Below are positions 6,543 to 13,088 of a stretch of DNA of 13,088 bases, one piece after another. Under the pieces are notes generated by a model. The model was not told the DNA's origin. It searched no databases and was given only the letters and a program-made list of their open reading frames with translations. Source of the DNA: a candidate division CSSED10-310 bacterium (GTDB taxonomy: Bacteria > CSSED10-310 > JAFGDC01). The DNA lies in assembly GCA_016932295.1 (NCBI GenBank), contig JAFGDC010000392.1, positions 1 through 13,088 of the forward strand. Direction: 5' to 3'. Each line of letters opens with the position of its first letter. Position 1 is the first letter of the stretch. A program made the position numbers and the translations under genes.

Positions 6543-7988
6543 ATGCCTATCACGTTCATTGCATTGATCATTATCGCGCTGATGCTGTTCGGCCTGGTGG
6601 TGTTCGTGCTGTCCAGGTATCAACGATGCCCTTCGGATAAAATCCTGGTCATCTACGGTAAGGTGGGCAGCAATCGATCGGCCCGTTGCAGCCATGGCGG
6701 CGCATCGTTTGTCTGGCCGCTGTTTCAGGCATATGAATACCTCGACCTGACCCCCATGACGATCGAGATCGACCTGAAAAAGGCACTCTCCAAACAAAAC
6801 ATCCGCATTGACGTGCCAGCCTCGTTCACGGTTGGCATCTCCAATGAGGAAGGGATCATGGACAACGCCGCGGAGCGGTTGCTCGGCTTGCCGGCGCAGC
6901 GCATCATCGATCTTGCCCGTGACATCATCTATGGCCAGCTCCGTCTCGTCATCGCCACGATGACCATTGAGGAGATCAACGCCGACCGCGACACCTTCCT
7001 TTCCAATGTGGCGCGCGAGGTGGGAACGGAGTTGCGCAAGATAGGCCTGTCGCTGATCAACGTCAATATCACCGACATCAAGGACGAGAGCGGTTACATC
7101 GAAGCCCTGGGACGGGAAGCCGCGGCCAAGGCGGTCAACGAAGCCAAGCGCAAGGTGGCGGAGGCTGATCGCGATGGTGAAGTGGGCAGCGCCGAGGCCT
7201 TCCGCGACCAGCGCATCCGGACCGCCAAGGCAAATGCCGCTGCCGTGGAAGGAGAGAATTCCGCTGCCGTGTCCATCGCCCAATCGTTAGCGGAACGACG
7301 CAGCAAGGAGGCGGAAAGCCAACGGATCGGTGAGGCGGCGGAGAAAGTCGCCACTGCCAAAGCGCTGGAAGAGAGTTACCATGCCGAGAAGAAGGCGGAA
7401 TCGTCCCGGGCCGAGCGGGAAAAGGCCACCAAGTACGCCAACGTGATCACCTCGGCGGAAATAGAAAAGGAAAGGATCATGGTGGAGGCGCAGGCCACCA
7501 AGGAGCGCAAAACCATCGAGGCGGAGGGCGAAGCGGCACGCATCACCATCAATGCGGAAGCCGAAGCCCAGCAGAGAAGAATCCTCGCCAAAGGTGAAGC
7601 GGATGGGTTGTTGGCCAGGATGCAGGCCGAAGCACAAGGCAGTTTGGAAGTTCTTGCCAAAAAAGCCGAAGGTATCCGCCAGTTGGTGGCATCATGCGGC
7701 GGTCGACCGCAGGATGCGGCCCTGCTCATGATCACCGAACAGCTCCCAGAAATCATCCAGGAACAGGTCAAAGCCATCTCTCAACTCAAAATCGACAAGG
7801 TGGTTGTCTGGGACTCCATGAACGGCGATGGCACACCCTCAACAGCAAAATTCCTCTCCGGCATGGTCAACGCGCTGCCCCCCATCCATGAACTCGCCAG
7901 GATGGCCGGATTGAATCTTCCGGAAATCCTCGGTAACTCAATGACGGATGAAGAACCATCAGATCACGGCGCGGTGGACGGCGAGTAA
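6543..7988 (+). CDS. Flotillin family protein (SPFH/Band 7 domain)
   Basis: A 481-aa membrane-microdomain scaffold. Residues 4-24 form an N-terminal hydrophobic anchor. Residues 28-190 form the SPFH/Band 7 domain (KILVIYGK, AYEYLDLTPMTIEIDL, LINVNITDIKD). Residues 190-375 form a long Ala/Glu/Lys/Arg-rich coiled coil with the repeated A-E-A pattern of flotillins. The C-terminal part (376-481) carries the oligomerisation region (DAALLMITEQLPEI, LKIDKVVVWD). Length and layout fit the YqiK/FloT branch. The start has AGGAGGAG just upstream. The preceding NfeD-like gene is the standard partner, and the gene is followed 14 bp later by a strong terminator. Flotillin-NfeD pairs organise membrane protein complexes and influence fluidity, and the specific clients here are unknown. 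Confidence 0.92.
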   Translation: MPITFIALIIIALMLFGLVVFVLSRYQRCPSDKILVIYGKVGSNRSARCSHGGASFVWPLFQAYEYLDLTPMTIEIDLKKALSKQNIRIDVPASFTVGISNEEGIMDNAAERLLGLPAQRIIDLARDIIYGQLRLVIATMTIEEINADRDTFLSNVAREVGTELRKIGLSLINVNITDIKDESGYIEALGREAAAKAVNEAKRKVAEADRDGEVGSAEAFRDQRIRTAKANAAAVEGENSAAVSIAQSLAERRSKEAESQRIGEAAEKVATAKALEESYHAEKKAESSRAEREKATKYANVITSAEIEKERIMVEAQATKERKTIEAEGEAARITINAEAEAQQRRILAKGEADGLLARMQAEAQGSLEVLAKKAEGIRQLVASCGGRPQDAALLMITEQLPEIIQEQVKAISQLKIDKVVVWDSMNGDGTPSTAKFLSGMVNALPPIHELARMAGLNLPEILGNSMTDEEPSDHGAVDGE

Positions 7989-8002
7989 GCGGAAGAACAG
8001 TC

Positions 8003-8030
8003 ACGGGCGGTCGGCGGACCGCCCGTTTTT
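8003..8030 (+). terminator. Rho-independent terminator of the NfeD-flotillin operon
   Basis: A perfect 10-bp stem (ACGGGCGGTC at 8003-8012, GACCGCCCGT at 8017-8026) with a 4-base loop runs into TTTTT at 8026-8030. It lies 14 bp after the flotillin stop. Confidence 0.93.
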
Positions 8031-8104
8031 CTGTGCCGATGGCTTGATTCGTGATATGAGATACAATGCCCGGTTGAAACAGAGAATGCCCGTAAGGAGA
8101 GGAT

Positions 8105-9301
8105 ATGGAAGTCAAGCATATGACCATTGAGGACAGGACGGCGTACGCCAGATTGAGACGTTACGCCTTCACTCCTCAACGCAACGATTATCAACACATC
8201 AATTGTCTTGACGAAGACATTCCCGGTGACTGGCTTTACGGCGCCTATGAACATGAGACCATGATCTCCGGCGCCATATGCCTGAGGTTCCGCCTGCGAC
8301 TGCGCGGCGCCGATCTCGCCATGGGTGGCGTCTCCTCCGTTGCCACCAGGCCCGAGTGCCGGAACCGCGGCGCCATCCGCCAGCTCATGGAAGCGATGCT
8401 CGGCGACCTGCATCGAGCATCCGTTCCCCTGTCAGTCCTCTATCCTTTCAAGTATTCATACTGGGAAAAATTCGGTTACAAACTCGCTGATGAAGCCGTT
8501 TTCTACCAGATTCCGATCGAGGACATCCTGGCACGGCCGAATAACGACAGAACCTTCACCGAAGTGTACGGGATCACTGATGATATCAAGCGTTTGTACC
8601 TTGAATCACTGCACCGCAACAACTACATGGTACTCAGGGAAGCCCGTCACTGGGGAGAACTGGATAAGAAAACATTCAAGTTCATCTGTCTCGATCAGCA
8701 CGGACAACCGCGTGGGTATGTGTTGCTGAAGTTTCTCGAAAATCTCCCCCCGCACGCCAAAGGGCACATGAAACACATCCACCAGACCCTGTTCTGCCCG
8801 GAAATAGTGTGGTTGGACGAACCCACGCGGCGGGCCCTGTTCGCTTTCATCTGGGGTCACCGGGACCAGCGGAAATTCGTTGCTTTCAGCCGCCCGTCAG
8901 GCGAACCGGTCATTGATCTGCTCAGGGAACCGAAGGTCACCATGCGCTTCACCAGGGTCAACTCCATGGCCCGCATCGTTGATCTTCAGGCGGCATTGAC
9001 CGGGATCACATATCCAATCTCGGATTTCTCGTTGCGACTGCGGGTGAACGATCCCGATTGCCCCTGGAACAACGGCCTCTTCAGACTGGAGAATCGCGCG
9101 GGTGAAACCAGGCTGGTACCAGACACCGGCGAGGGCGCCGACCTGGAAACATCCATCGGTCACCTGACACAACTGTACACGGGCTTCCGCACCATTCATC
9201 AACTCGCGGATCAAGACCTGGTGACCGCCACACATGCCTCCAGGGATCTGCTGGCGCGGATGTTGCCCGGATGCAGCAATTTCCTGAGGGATTTTTTCTG
9301 A
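8105..9301 (+). CDS. GNAT N-acetyltransferase, Eis family
   Basis: A 398-aa cytoplasmic acetyltransferase of the Eis (COG4552) type, which moves acetyl from acetyl-CoA to amines such as aminoglycosides or lysine side chains. The N-terminal GNAT domain carries the acetyl-CoA loop SSVATRPECRNRGAIRQLM (about 76-95). The family block PFKYSYWEKFGY follows (114-125), and its last Tyr is the expected general acid. A second GNAT-like domain and a C-terminal SCP2-like domain complete the usual Eis length of about 400 aa. It ends in Phe-Phe, and in mycobacterial Eis the C-terminal carboxylate of Phe402 acts as the base. The start at 8105 has AAGGAGAGG upstream. A possible -10 (TACAAT, 8062-8067) lacks a good -35. 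The gene sits alone between two terminators, and its natural substrate cannot be read from the sequence. Confidence 0.87.
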   Translation: MEVKHMTIEDRTAYARLRRYAFTPQRNDYQHINCLDEDIPGDWLYGAYEHETMISGAICLRFRLRLRGADLAMGGVSSVATRPECRNRGAIRQLMEAMLGDLHRASVPLSVLYPFKYSYWEKFGYKLADEAVFYQIPIEDILARPNNDRTFTEVYGITDDIKRLYLESLHRNNYMVLREARHWGELDKKTFKFICLDQHGQPRGYVLLKFLENLPPHAKGHMKHIHQTLFCPEIVWLDEPTRRALFAFIWGHRDQRKFVAFSRPSGEPVIDLLREPKVTMRFTRVNSMARIVDLQAALTGITYPISDFSLRLRVNDPDCPWNNGLFRLENRAGETRLVPDTGEGADLETSIGHLTQLYTGFRTIHQLADQDLVTATHASRDLLARMLPGCSNFLRDFF

Positions 9302-9333
9302 GCCGTCCCGCCTATCTTCGCACCGGCCAATCC

Positions 9334-9358
9334 GATCACCGCACAGTATCCGGTGATC
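9334..9358 (+). other. Hairpin after the acetyltransferase gene
   Basis: GATCACCG (9334-9341) and CGGTGATC (9351-9358) form a perfect 8-bp stem, 32 bp past the acetyltransferase stop. No T-run follows, so it is a weak terminator or a 3'-end stabiliser. Confidence 0.45.
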
Positions 9359-9371
9359 ATGCACGGAAGAC

Positions 9372-9399
9372 AAAAAAGCGGCGCCACCAAGGGCGCCGC
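9372..9399 (-). terminator. Rho-independent terminator of the C25 protease gene
   Basis: On the minus strand GCGGCGCC (9399-9392) pairs with GGCGCCGC (9385-9378) around a 6-base loop and is followed by six T residues (9377-9372). It lies 16 bp past the protease stop codon. Confidence 0.92.
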
Positions 9400-9415
9400 G
9401 TGACGGATCGACAGT

Positions 9416-12400
9416 CTATTCCCAGCCGAAACTCACCGTGCAGAGGTTGCTGGCCAGATCGGCAGTGCCCGGGTAGAGGAACGCACCCCAGAACCTGACA
9501 CCACGTGAAGAACCGGCGCCAGCAGGCCAGACGAAGCTGAGGATGGTCTCCGTGGTGGAACTGCCGGACATGACATGGGTCATGCGATAGTCCAGCGATG
9601 GTGACCAGGATTCCCAGAAGAAGTACGCGCCAAACACATCCAGCAGGATATACTCTTCGACGGTGAGTGACTCCCCGGTGTTCTCAGTCGTGCAGCTCAG
9701 CAGGAATGGCTCACCTGTATGGAACATGTCGCGATTCAATGCAAGATCTATGGAGAGACTGCCCGGCTGTGGAGTCACCACGGGGGTGGGCGTATCCAGT
9801 CCCGGCGTGGTGCTTGGTCGAGGAGTGGGTGTGAACGGTGGCGGCGTGAACGTGGCGAAAGGATGCGTCGGTGTCACCGGCGGTGGCGTGGGAGTAATTG
9901 GGGGAGTGACTGTAGGAGTGGCGGTGGGCGGCAACGGAGTTGGGGTGGCTGGGGGTTCACAGTCACCGATGTAAGAGACGACCACGTCATCGATGTTCCA
10001 CCCGCAATACACCCAGCCCTGATCCGTCGCACCCATCACCCACCTGATGTACACCGTGTCATGTCCATCGGCATAGCTCGAGATATCGAACTCCCAGTAT
10101 TCCCAACCGCCGCCTTCCAGGCTGGTGGAACCATTCTGCCATAATTCCTGCCAGGTGGTGCCGTTAGTTGAGATGCGGACATACGCGTGATCATACAGGT
10201 TGCGCTCCACACCGAGCCATACCCAGAAGCTCAGTATCGTACCCTCGGCATTGGAACAATCTATGGCGGCGGTGGTCAATGAATACTCGGGCATGTCATT
10301 GACATAATCGCCGTTGAGATTGTAGCCGTACACATTGTTGCCGGTGAAACCAGAGGTGGGATCCGGATTGCCGTACGTGCCACCATTGCCGGTGGGCTGT
10401 CCCCATGCCCATTGCCCGCCGGAAACAGTCCAGTTGGGATTGGTGTTCATGTTCGCCATGAGCAGCGACACGCGCTCCAGGGTCACCGCGCTGTAATTCA
10501 GGCCGCCGTTATTGTCCATGGCCAGGTTTCCAGCCGCATCGCAGGACTCCACGTAGAAAACGTAGGTTGTACAATTTTCGAGGCCGGTGATGGTGATACC
10601 ATGGTTGAGCGTAAGGTTGGCGTCATTCACCGGGGTGACCGGGACACCCTCCCCATAGGTAATCCTGCTGTCCGCCGGTTCGTTGGTGGTCCACTGGACA
10701 GTCATGCTTTCAGGCGTCACCGCGGTCACCTGCACGGCGGAAATCGAAGGAGCCTGGGCATCGACGCCGGCCGAAGCGGTCTTCTCGACGTTCGTCCCGC
10801 CATGGCCGTCATTCTCGTCGATGTAATGAGCGACGATAATGCCGTTGTGCACCACTTCGATCTGGCCGTTGCCTGGCACCGGCGCACCCGCAACCACCGC
10901 GATCTGTCCCTCCAGAAGCGACGTGGAGAATCCCGTTTCGGTGATGGTCACCGTCTCCTGGTCACCCAGGAAGGTCGTGATGGTGACGGTGCCGACGTCC
11001 GGCATCGTTGGATTTTCGTTCAGGTCGGTGTCCCGGACACTCACCATGAGATCGATGCCGGGGGCATAGGTCTGTCTATCCAGGGTGATCACCCCATCAC
11101 CGGACAGGGCTGATTCCATGCCCAGATCGGGATTACCCCACAGGCTCCATTCACACATCTCGTACTTGACCTCGTCCCACAAGTTGCTCTGATACATCTG
11201 ACGCATCGCGTTCTGAAACGCCGCGCCCTGGCTGTGATCGCCGGAAGTGCACCCGGTGGTGAAATAATAATCCAATGACTGGCTCGAACCGTCATTGGGA
11301 TGATCCCAGCCGGGACAGCCAAGCGCCACCTGGGTCGATCCGACGAATCCCACTCCGCCTCGCTGCAACATCTTGGCGCCGATGTTTGTGTAATCGGTGT
11401 CGGAATTGCTGCAGGCATCGGCGAATATGATGGCTGGATAATTGTCGTTGAGACTTGCGCAATCATCGGAGTCTATGAAGGCAGGAGCGCCGTTGCCGGC
11501 GATATGGGCGGATCGGTAGGAACCGTGGCCGGCCCAGTTGACGAACGCATAGGTTCCGCCTGACCAGGTGGCGACCGCATGGGCGCGCGTCAAGGACTGA
11601 TCGCAAGGATAGGTGGACCAGTACCCGGAGGTTTGCTCGTACAGCCTGGTGATGCTCCAGTCAGACATCCAGGATTGATTGACCTTGGCCTCCATCATCA
11701 CCGCGTTGTCCGTGTCCGCCCAGAAGAATGCTCCCAGCAGCAGCATGTTCTTCTTGAAGGAGGGATCATCGTTGTTTTCATATGCCACTGATTTCTGGCA
11801 AATGCTCTGGACGGTAGTGAAGTCGCTCCAGGGGATGCGACCCACCTTGATCTCGGAATAAAGGTCCACACTGTCGCTGCTCTCGCAGTAGCGACCGTTG
11901 TTGTTGCTGTCCCAGGATTGAGTGTCCGGCAGTGACAATTCCGCATAATACAGATCCGTCCTGGGTTTTCCGTATCCGACATCCTGCCAGACTTGACGCA
12001 TTGGCACATCGGAATAACCGCCGGCCAACAACACATCCTCGATTCCCCATTCCGAAGTCGGATATTTATCACGCAGGAAGTTGCGGATTTTCTCGGCGAG
12101 ATCGTCGCCGCTGTAATTGGAGTCGACCCAGGTCGTGGTGACAACCCAGGCCGTGCGCCCCTTGGAGGTCTCCCAGTTGACCAAATCGGTGACCGCGGAC
12201 TCGAGGGCTGGGGTGGTCACGATGACGAAGTCGTGCAGGCTGCGGCCACCTCGCGTGGCGGGATACCACTGCTGAGCTTCTCCGTAGTTGCTGATGAAAG
12301 CGCTTGCTTCCTTTTCCAGCTTCGGCTGATTATCCGTCAGTAAACGATAGTCTCGGGGCGCACCAACCTCATATCGAACCTCGACCGCCAGATCGGGGTA

Positions 12401-12907
12401 GTAGAGAAGGGCGCCGCTGGCCGGATGATAGCGGAGGGGGCAGACCAGGACATCCACCATGTCGTATTTCCTGAACCAGGCACGCCGCACGAAACGACCC
12501 AATTCGCCTGGATACCATTCATCGCCGCCGAACACCATCGCCCGCACCGCTTCATAGTCAGCCAGGGCGGCTTCATACAATTCCTGCTTTTCGCCGCTGA
12601 TGACCCTGTGCACTGGCGCCGGTTCCACCTCGTAGGTACCGGCCAGCGCAACCGGCTCACCCTCGTGAATGATCACCTCACCCGGCATCGCGCCCGGTGG
12701 AAGCGCAATGGCCATGATCCTGGCCGGCAGATTGGGCGCGCCGGCCTCCCGCAGCCGGCCGAAACCATCGATGGAGATGGCATCGACGCCATCTTTCCCG
12801 ACCACGAGCGGCGCTGGCGGATTCACTTGCACAATAACCGATTCCGCCATGGTCCCGACCGCCGCCAGCACCACGACCACCAACCATACATACAGACTTC
12901 TACGCAT
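9416..12907 (-). CDS. Secreted C25-family (gingipain-like) cysteine protease, multidomain
   Basis: A 1163-aa exported protein. It opens with a signal peptide (MRRSLYVW then a Val/Leu/Ala core, cleavage near TMA). Residues to about 220 resemble the C25 propeptide. The caspase-like peptidase core spans about 225-600 and carries the catalytic pair His461 (NWAGHGS) and Cys499 (FADACSN), ending with SLWGNPDLGM, typical of the family. Next come an Ig-like segment (600-710), a fibronectin-III-like domain (about 720-812), a MAM/jelly-roll-like domain (about 815-985), a Thr/Pro linker (about 986-1048) and a C-terminal beta domain of about 115 aa. That last domain does not look like the type IX secretion tail of true gingipains. 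ATG 12907 has GGGGAGG nine bases upstream and puts the signal peptide first. ATG 12925 is the alternative. Extracellular protein breakdown or adhesion is likely, and the cleavage specificity is unknown. Confidence 0.88.
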   Translation of the reverse strand: MRRSLYVWLVVVVLAAVGTMAESVIVQVNPPAPLVVGKDGVDAISIDGFGRLREAGAPNLPARIMAIALPPGAMPGEVIIHEGEPVALAGTYEVEPAPVHRVISGEKQELYEAALADYEAVRAMVFGGDEWYPGELGRFVRRAWFRKYDMVDVLVCPLRYHPASGALLYYPDLAVEVRYEVGAPRDYRLLTDNQPKLEKEASAFISNYGEAQQWYPATRGGRSLHDFVIVTTPALESAVTDLVNWETSKGRTAWVVTTTWVDSNYSGDDLAEKIRNFLRDKYPTSEWGIEDVLLAGGYSDVPMRQVWQDVGYGKPRTDLYYAELSLPDTQSWDSNNNGRYCESSDSVDLYSEIKVGRIPWSDFTTVQSICQKSVAYENNDDPSFKKNMLLLGAFFWADTDNAVMMEAKVNQSWMSDWSITRLYEQTSGYWSTYPCDQSLTRAHAVATWSGGTYAFVNWAGHGSYRSAHIAGNGAPAFIDSDDCASLNDNYPAIIFADACSNSDTDYTNIGAKMLQRGGVGFVGSTQVALGCPGWDHPNDGSSQSLDYYFTTGCTSGDHSQGAAFQNAMRQMYQSNLWDEVKYEMCEWSLWGNPDLGMESALSGDGVITLDRQTYAPGIDLMVSVRDTDLNENPTMPDVGTVTITTFLGDQETVTITETGFSTSLLEGQIAVVAGAPVPGNGQIEVVHNGIIVAHYIDENDGHGGTNVEKTASAGVDAQAPSISAVQVTAVTPESMTVQWTTNEPADSRITYGEGVPVTPVNDANLTLNHGITITGLENCTTYVFYVESCDAAGNLAMDNNGGLNYSAVTLERVSLLMANMNTNPNWTVSGGQWAWGQPTGNGGTYGNPDPTSGFTGNNVYGYNLNGDYVNDMPEYSLTTAAIDCSNAEGTILSFWVWLGVERNLYDHAYVRISTNGTTWQELWQNGSTSLEGGGWEYWEFDISSYADGHDTVYIRWVMGATDQGWVYCGWNIDDVVVSYIGDCEPPATPTPLPPTATPTVTPPITPTPPPVTPTHPFATFTPPPFTPTPRPSTTPGLDTPTPVVTPQPGSLSIDLALNRDMFHTGEPFLLSCTTENTGESLTVEEYILLDVFGAYFFWESWSPSLDYRMTHVMSGSSTTETILSFVWPAGAGSSRGVRFWGAFLYPGTADLASNLCTVSFGWE
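9764..9952 (-). repeat. Low-complexity Thr/Pro linker coding region
   Basis: These bases encode about 60 residues made almost only of Thr and Pro (TPTP, PPTATPT, TPPP) between the jelly-roll-like and C-terminal domains. The plus strand therefore shows G-rich GGTGTGGGCGTG-like runs. It is an extended, probably exposed interdomain stalk and a likely site of length variation. Confidence 0.85.
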
Positions 12908-12941
12908 TCTATTATCCCTCCCCATTGAGCACTCTTCTTCC

Positions 12942-12969
12942 AGCCGACGGGATCATTCCCGAAGCGGCT
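12942..12969 (-). other. Stem-loop in the protease 5' leader
   Basis: On the minus strand AGCCG and CGGCT, and inside them CGGGA and TCCCG, form a two-part stem with a small internal loop and an ATGA tip. It lies between the probable promoter and the ribosome site. No T-run follows, so it is not an intrinsic terminator. mRNA stabilisation is one possible role. Confidence 0.45.
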
Positions 12970-12988
12970 CAAATAACCTAGCAATGCC

Positions 12989-13016
12989 AGTATAATCAAC
13001 CCAGAGTGAAAAACAA
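12989..13016 (-). promoter_or_regulatory. Probable promoter of the C25 protease gene
   Basis: On the minus strand TTGTTT (13016-13011) is followed after 16 bp by TATACT (12994-12989, five of six consensus bases). Transcription would start near 12982, giving a leader of about 75 bases that includes the stem-loop. Bases 13017-13088 contain nothing else I can identify. Confidence 0.5.
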
Positions 13017-13088
13017 GTACCTGCACATTGCCCATTTAATTTCGATATAAGCCTGAGGTGAATCAATAGTGAGGAGCGGTTGCCCGAC

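Noticed and set aside
6312..7283. A 323-codon open frame on the minus strand across the NfeD and flotillin genes
   Set aside because: It overlaps two clear genes on the other strand. Its His/Asp/Gly-rich product is what an antisense reading of an Ala/Glu-rich coiled coil would give.
9764..9952. G-rich repeats on the plus strand as a minisatellite or G-quadruplex element
   Set aside because: They are fully explained by Thr and Pro codons of the protease linker on the minus strand.
10412..11113. A 233-codon open frame on the plus strand inside the protease gene
   Set aside because: It is antisense to the continuous C25 protease frame, with no start signal and no known domain.

Overview
The window looks like chromosome of an uncultivated, GC-rich, Gram-negative bacterium. 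The evidence is an outer-membrane porin ending in Phe, cleavable signal peptides, strong AGGAGG-type ribosome sites, sigma-70-like promoters, and a very large secreted C25-family protease with a Thr/Pro linker of a style common in little-studied candidate phyla. I cannot assign a phylum from the sequence alone. No rRNA, tRNA, CRISPR array, transposase or integrase is visible.

Left third (1..3984, minus strand): a tight operon of at least four genes that runs off the left edge. In transcription order it encodes an unrecognised helical protein of about 286 aa, a P-loop ATPase (433 aa), a second P-loop ATPase with an N-terminal Tudor/SH3-like module (about 511 aa), and the first 62 residues of a superfamily-2 helicase (Q motif and Walker A only). 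Both ATPases resemble the DUF2791/BrxD-type ATPases of BREX type 2 and related DNA-processing systems, where they sit beside Lhr-like helicases (BrxHI). No PglX methyltransferase or PglZ phosphatase is visible, so this is a BREX-like ATPase/helicase core and not a demonstrated BREX locus. Its control region is elaborate: a TTGACA/TATCAT promoter, a perfect 21-bp palindrome overlapping the -35, and a 14-bp tandem duplication of the -10. The first gene seems to start at a non-AUG codon. This operon is the best candidate for an under-described system here.

Middle (4149..8030): a minus-strand porin of the LbtU (siderophore porin) type, then a 480-bp divergent gap. A plus-strand pair follows: an NfeD-like membrane protein with an unusual His/Asp/Glu/Met-rich loop, and a flotillin (SPFH) protein. 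This is the usual NfeD-flotillin membrane-microdomain pairing, and it is closed by a strong intrinsic terminator.

Right part (8105..13088): a plus-strand Eis-type GNAT acetyltransferase converges on a minus-strand 1163-aa secreted C25 cysteine protease. The two stop codons are about 115 bp apart, with two hairpins between them, one of them a clear terminator for the protease. The protease has its own likely promoter and a hairpin in its 5' leader at the right edge.
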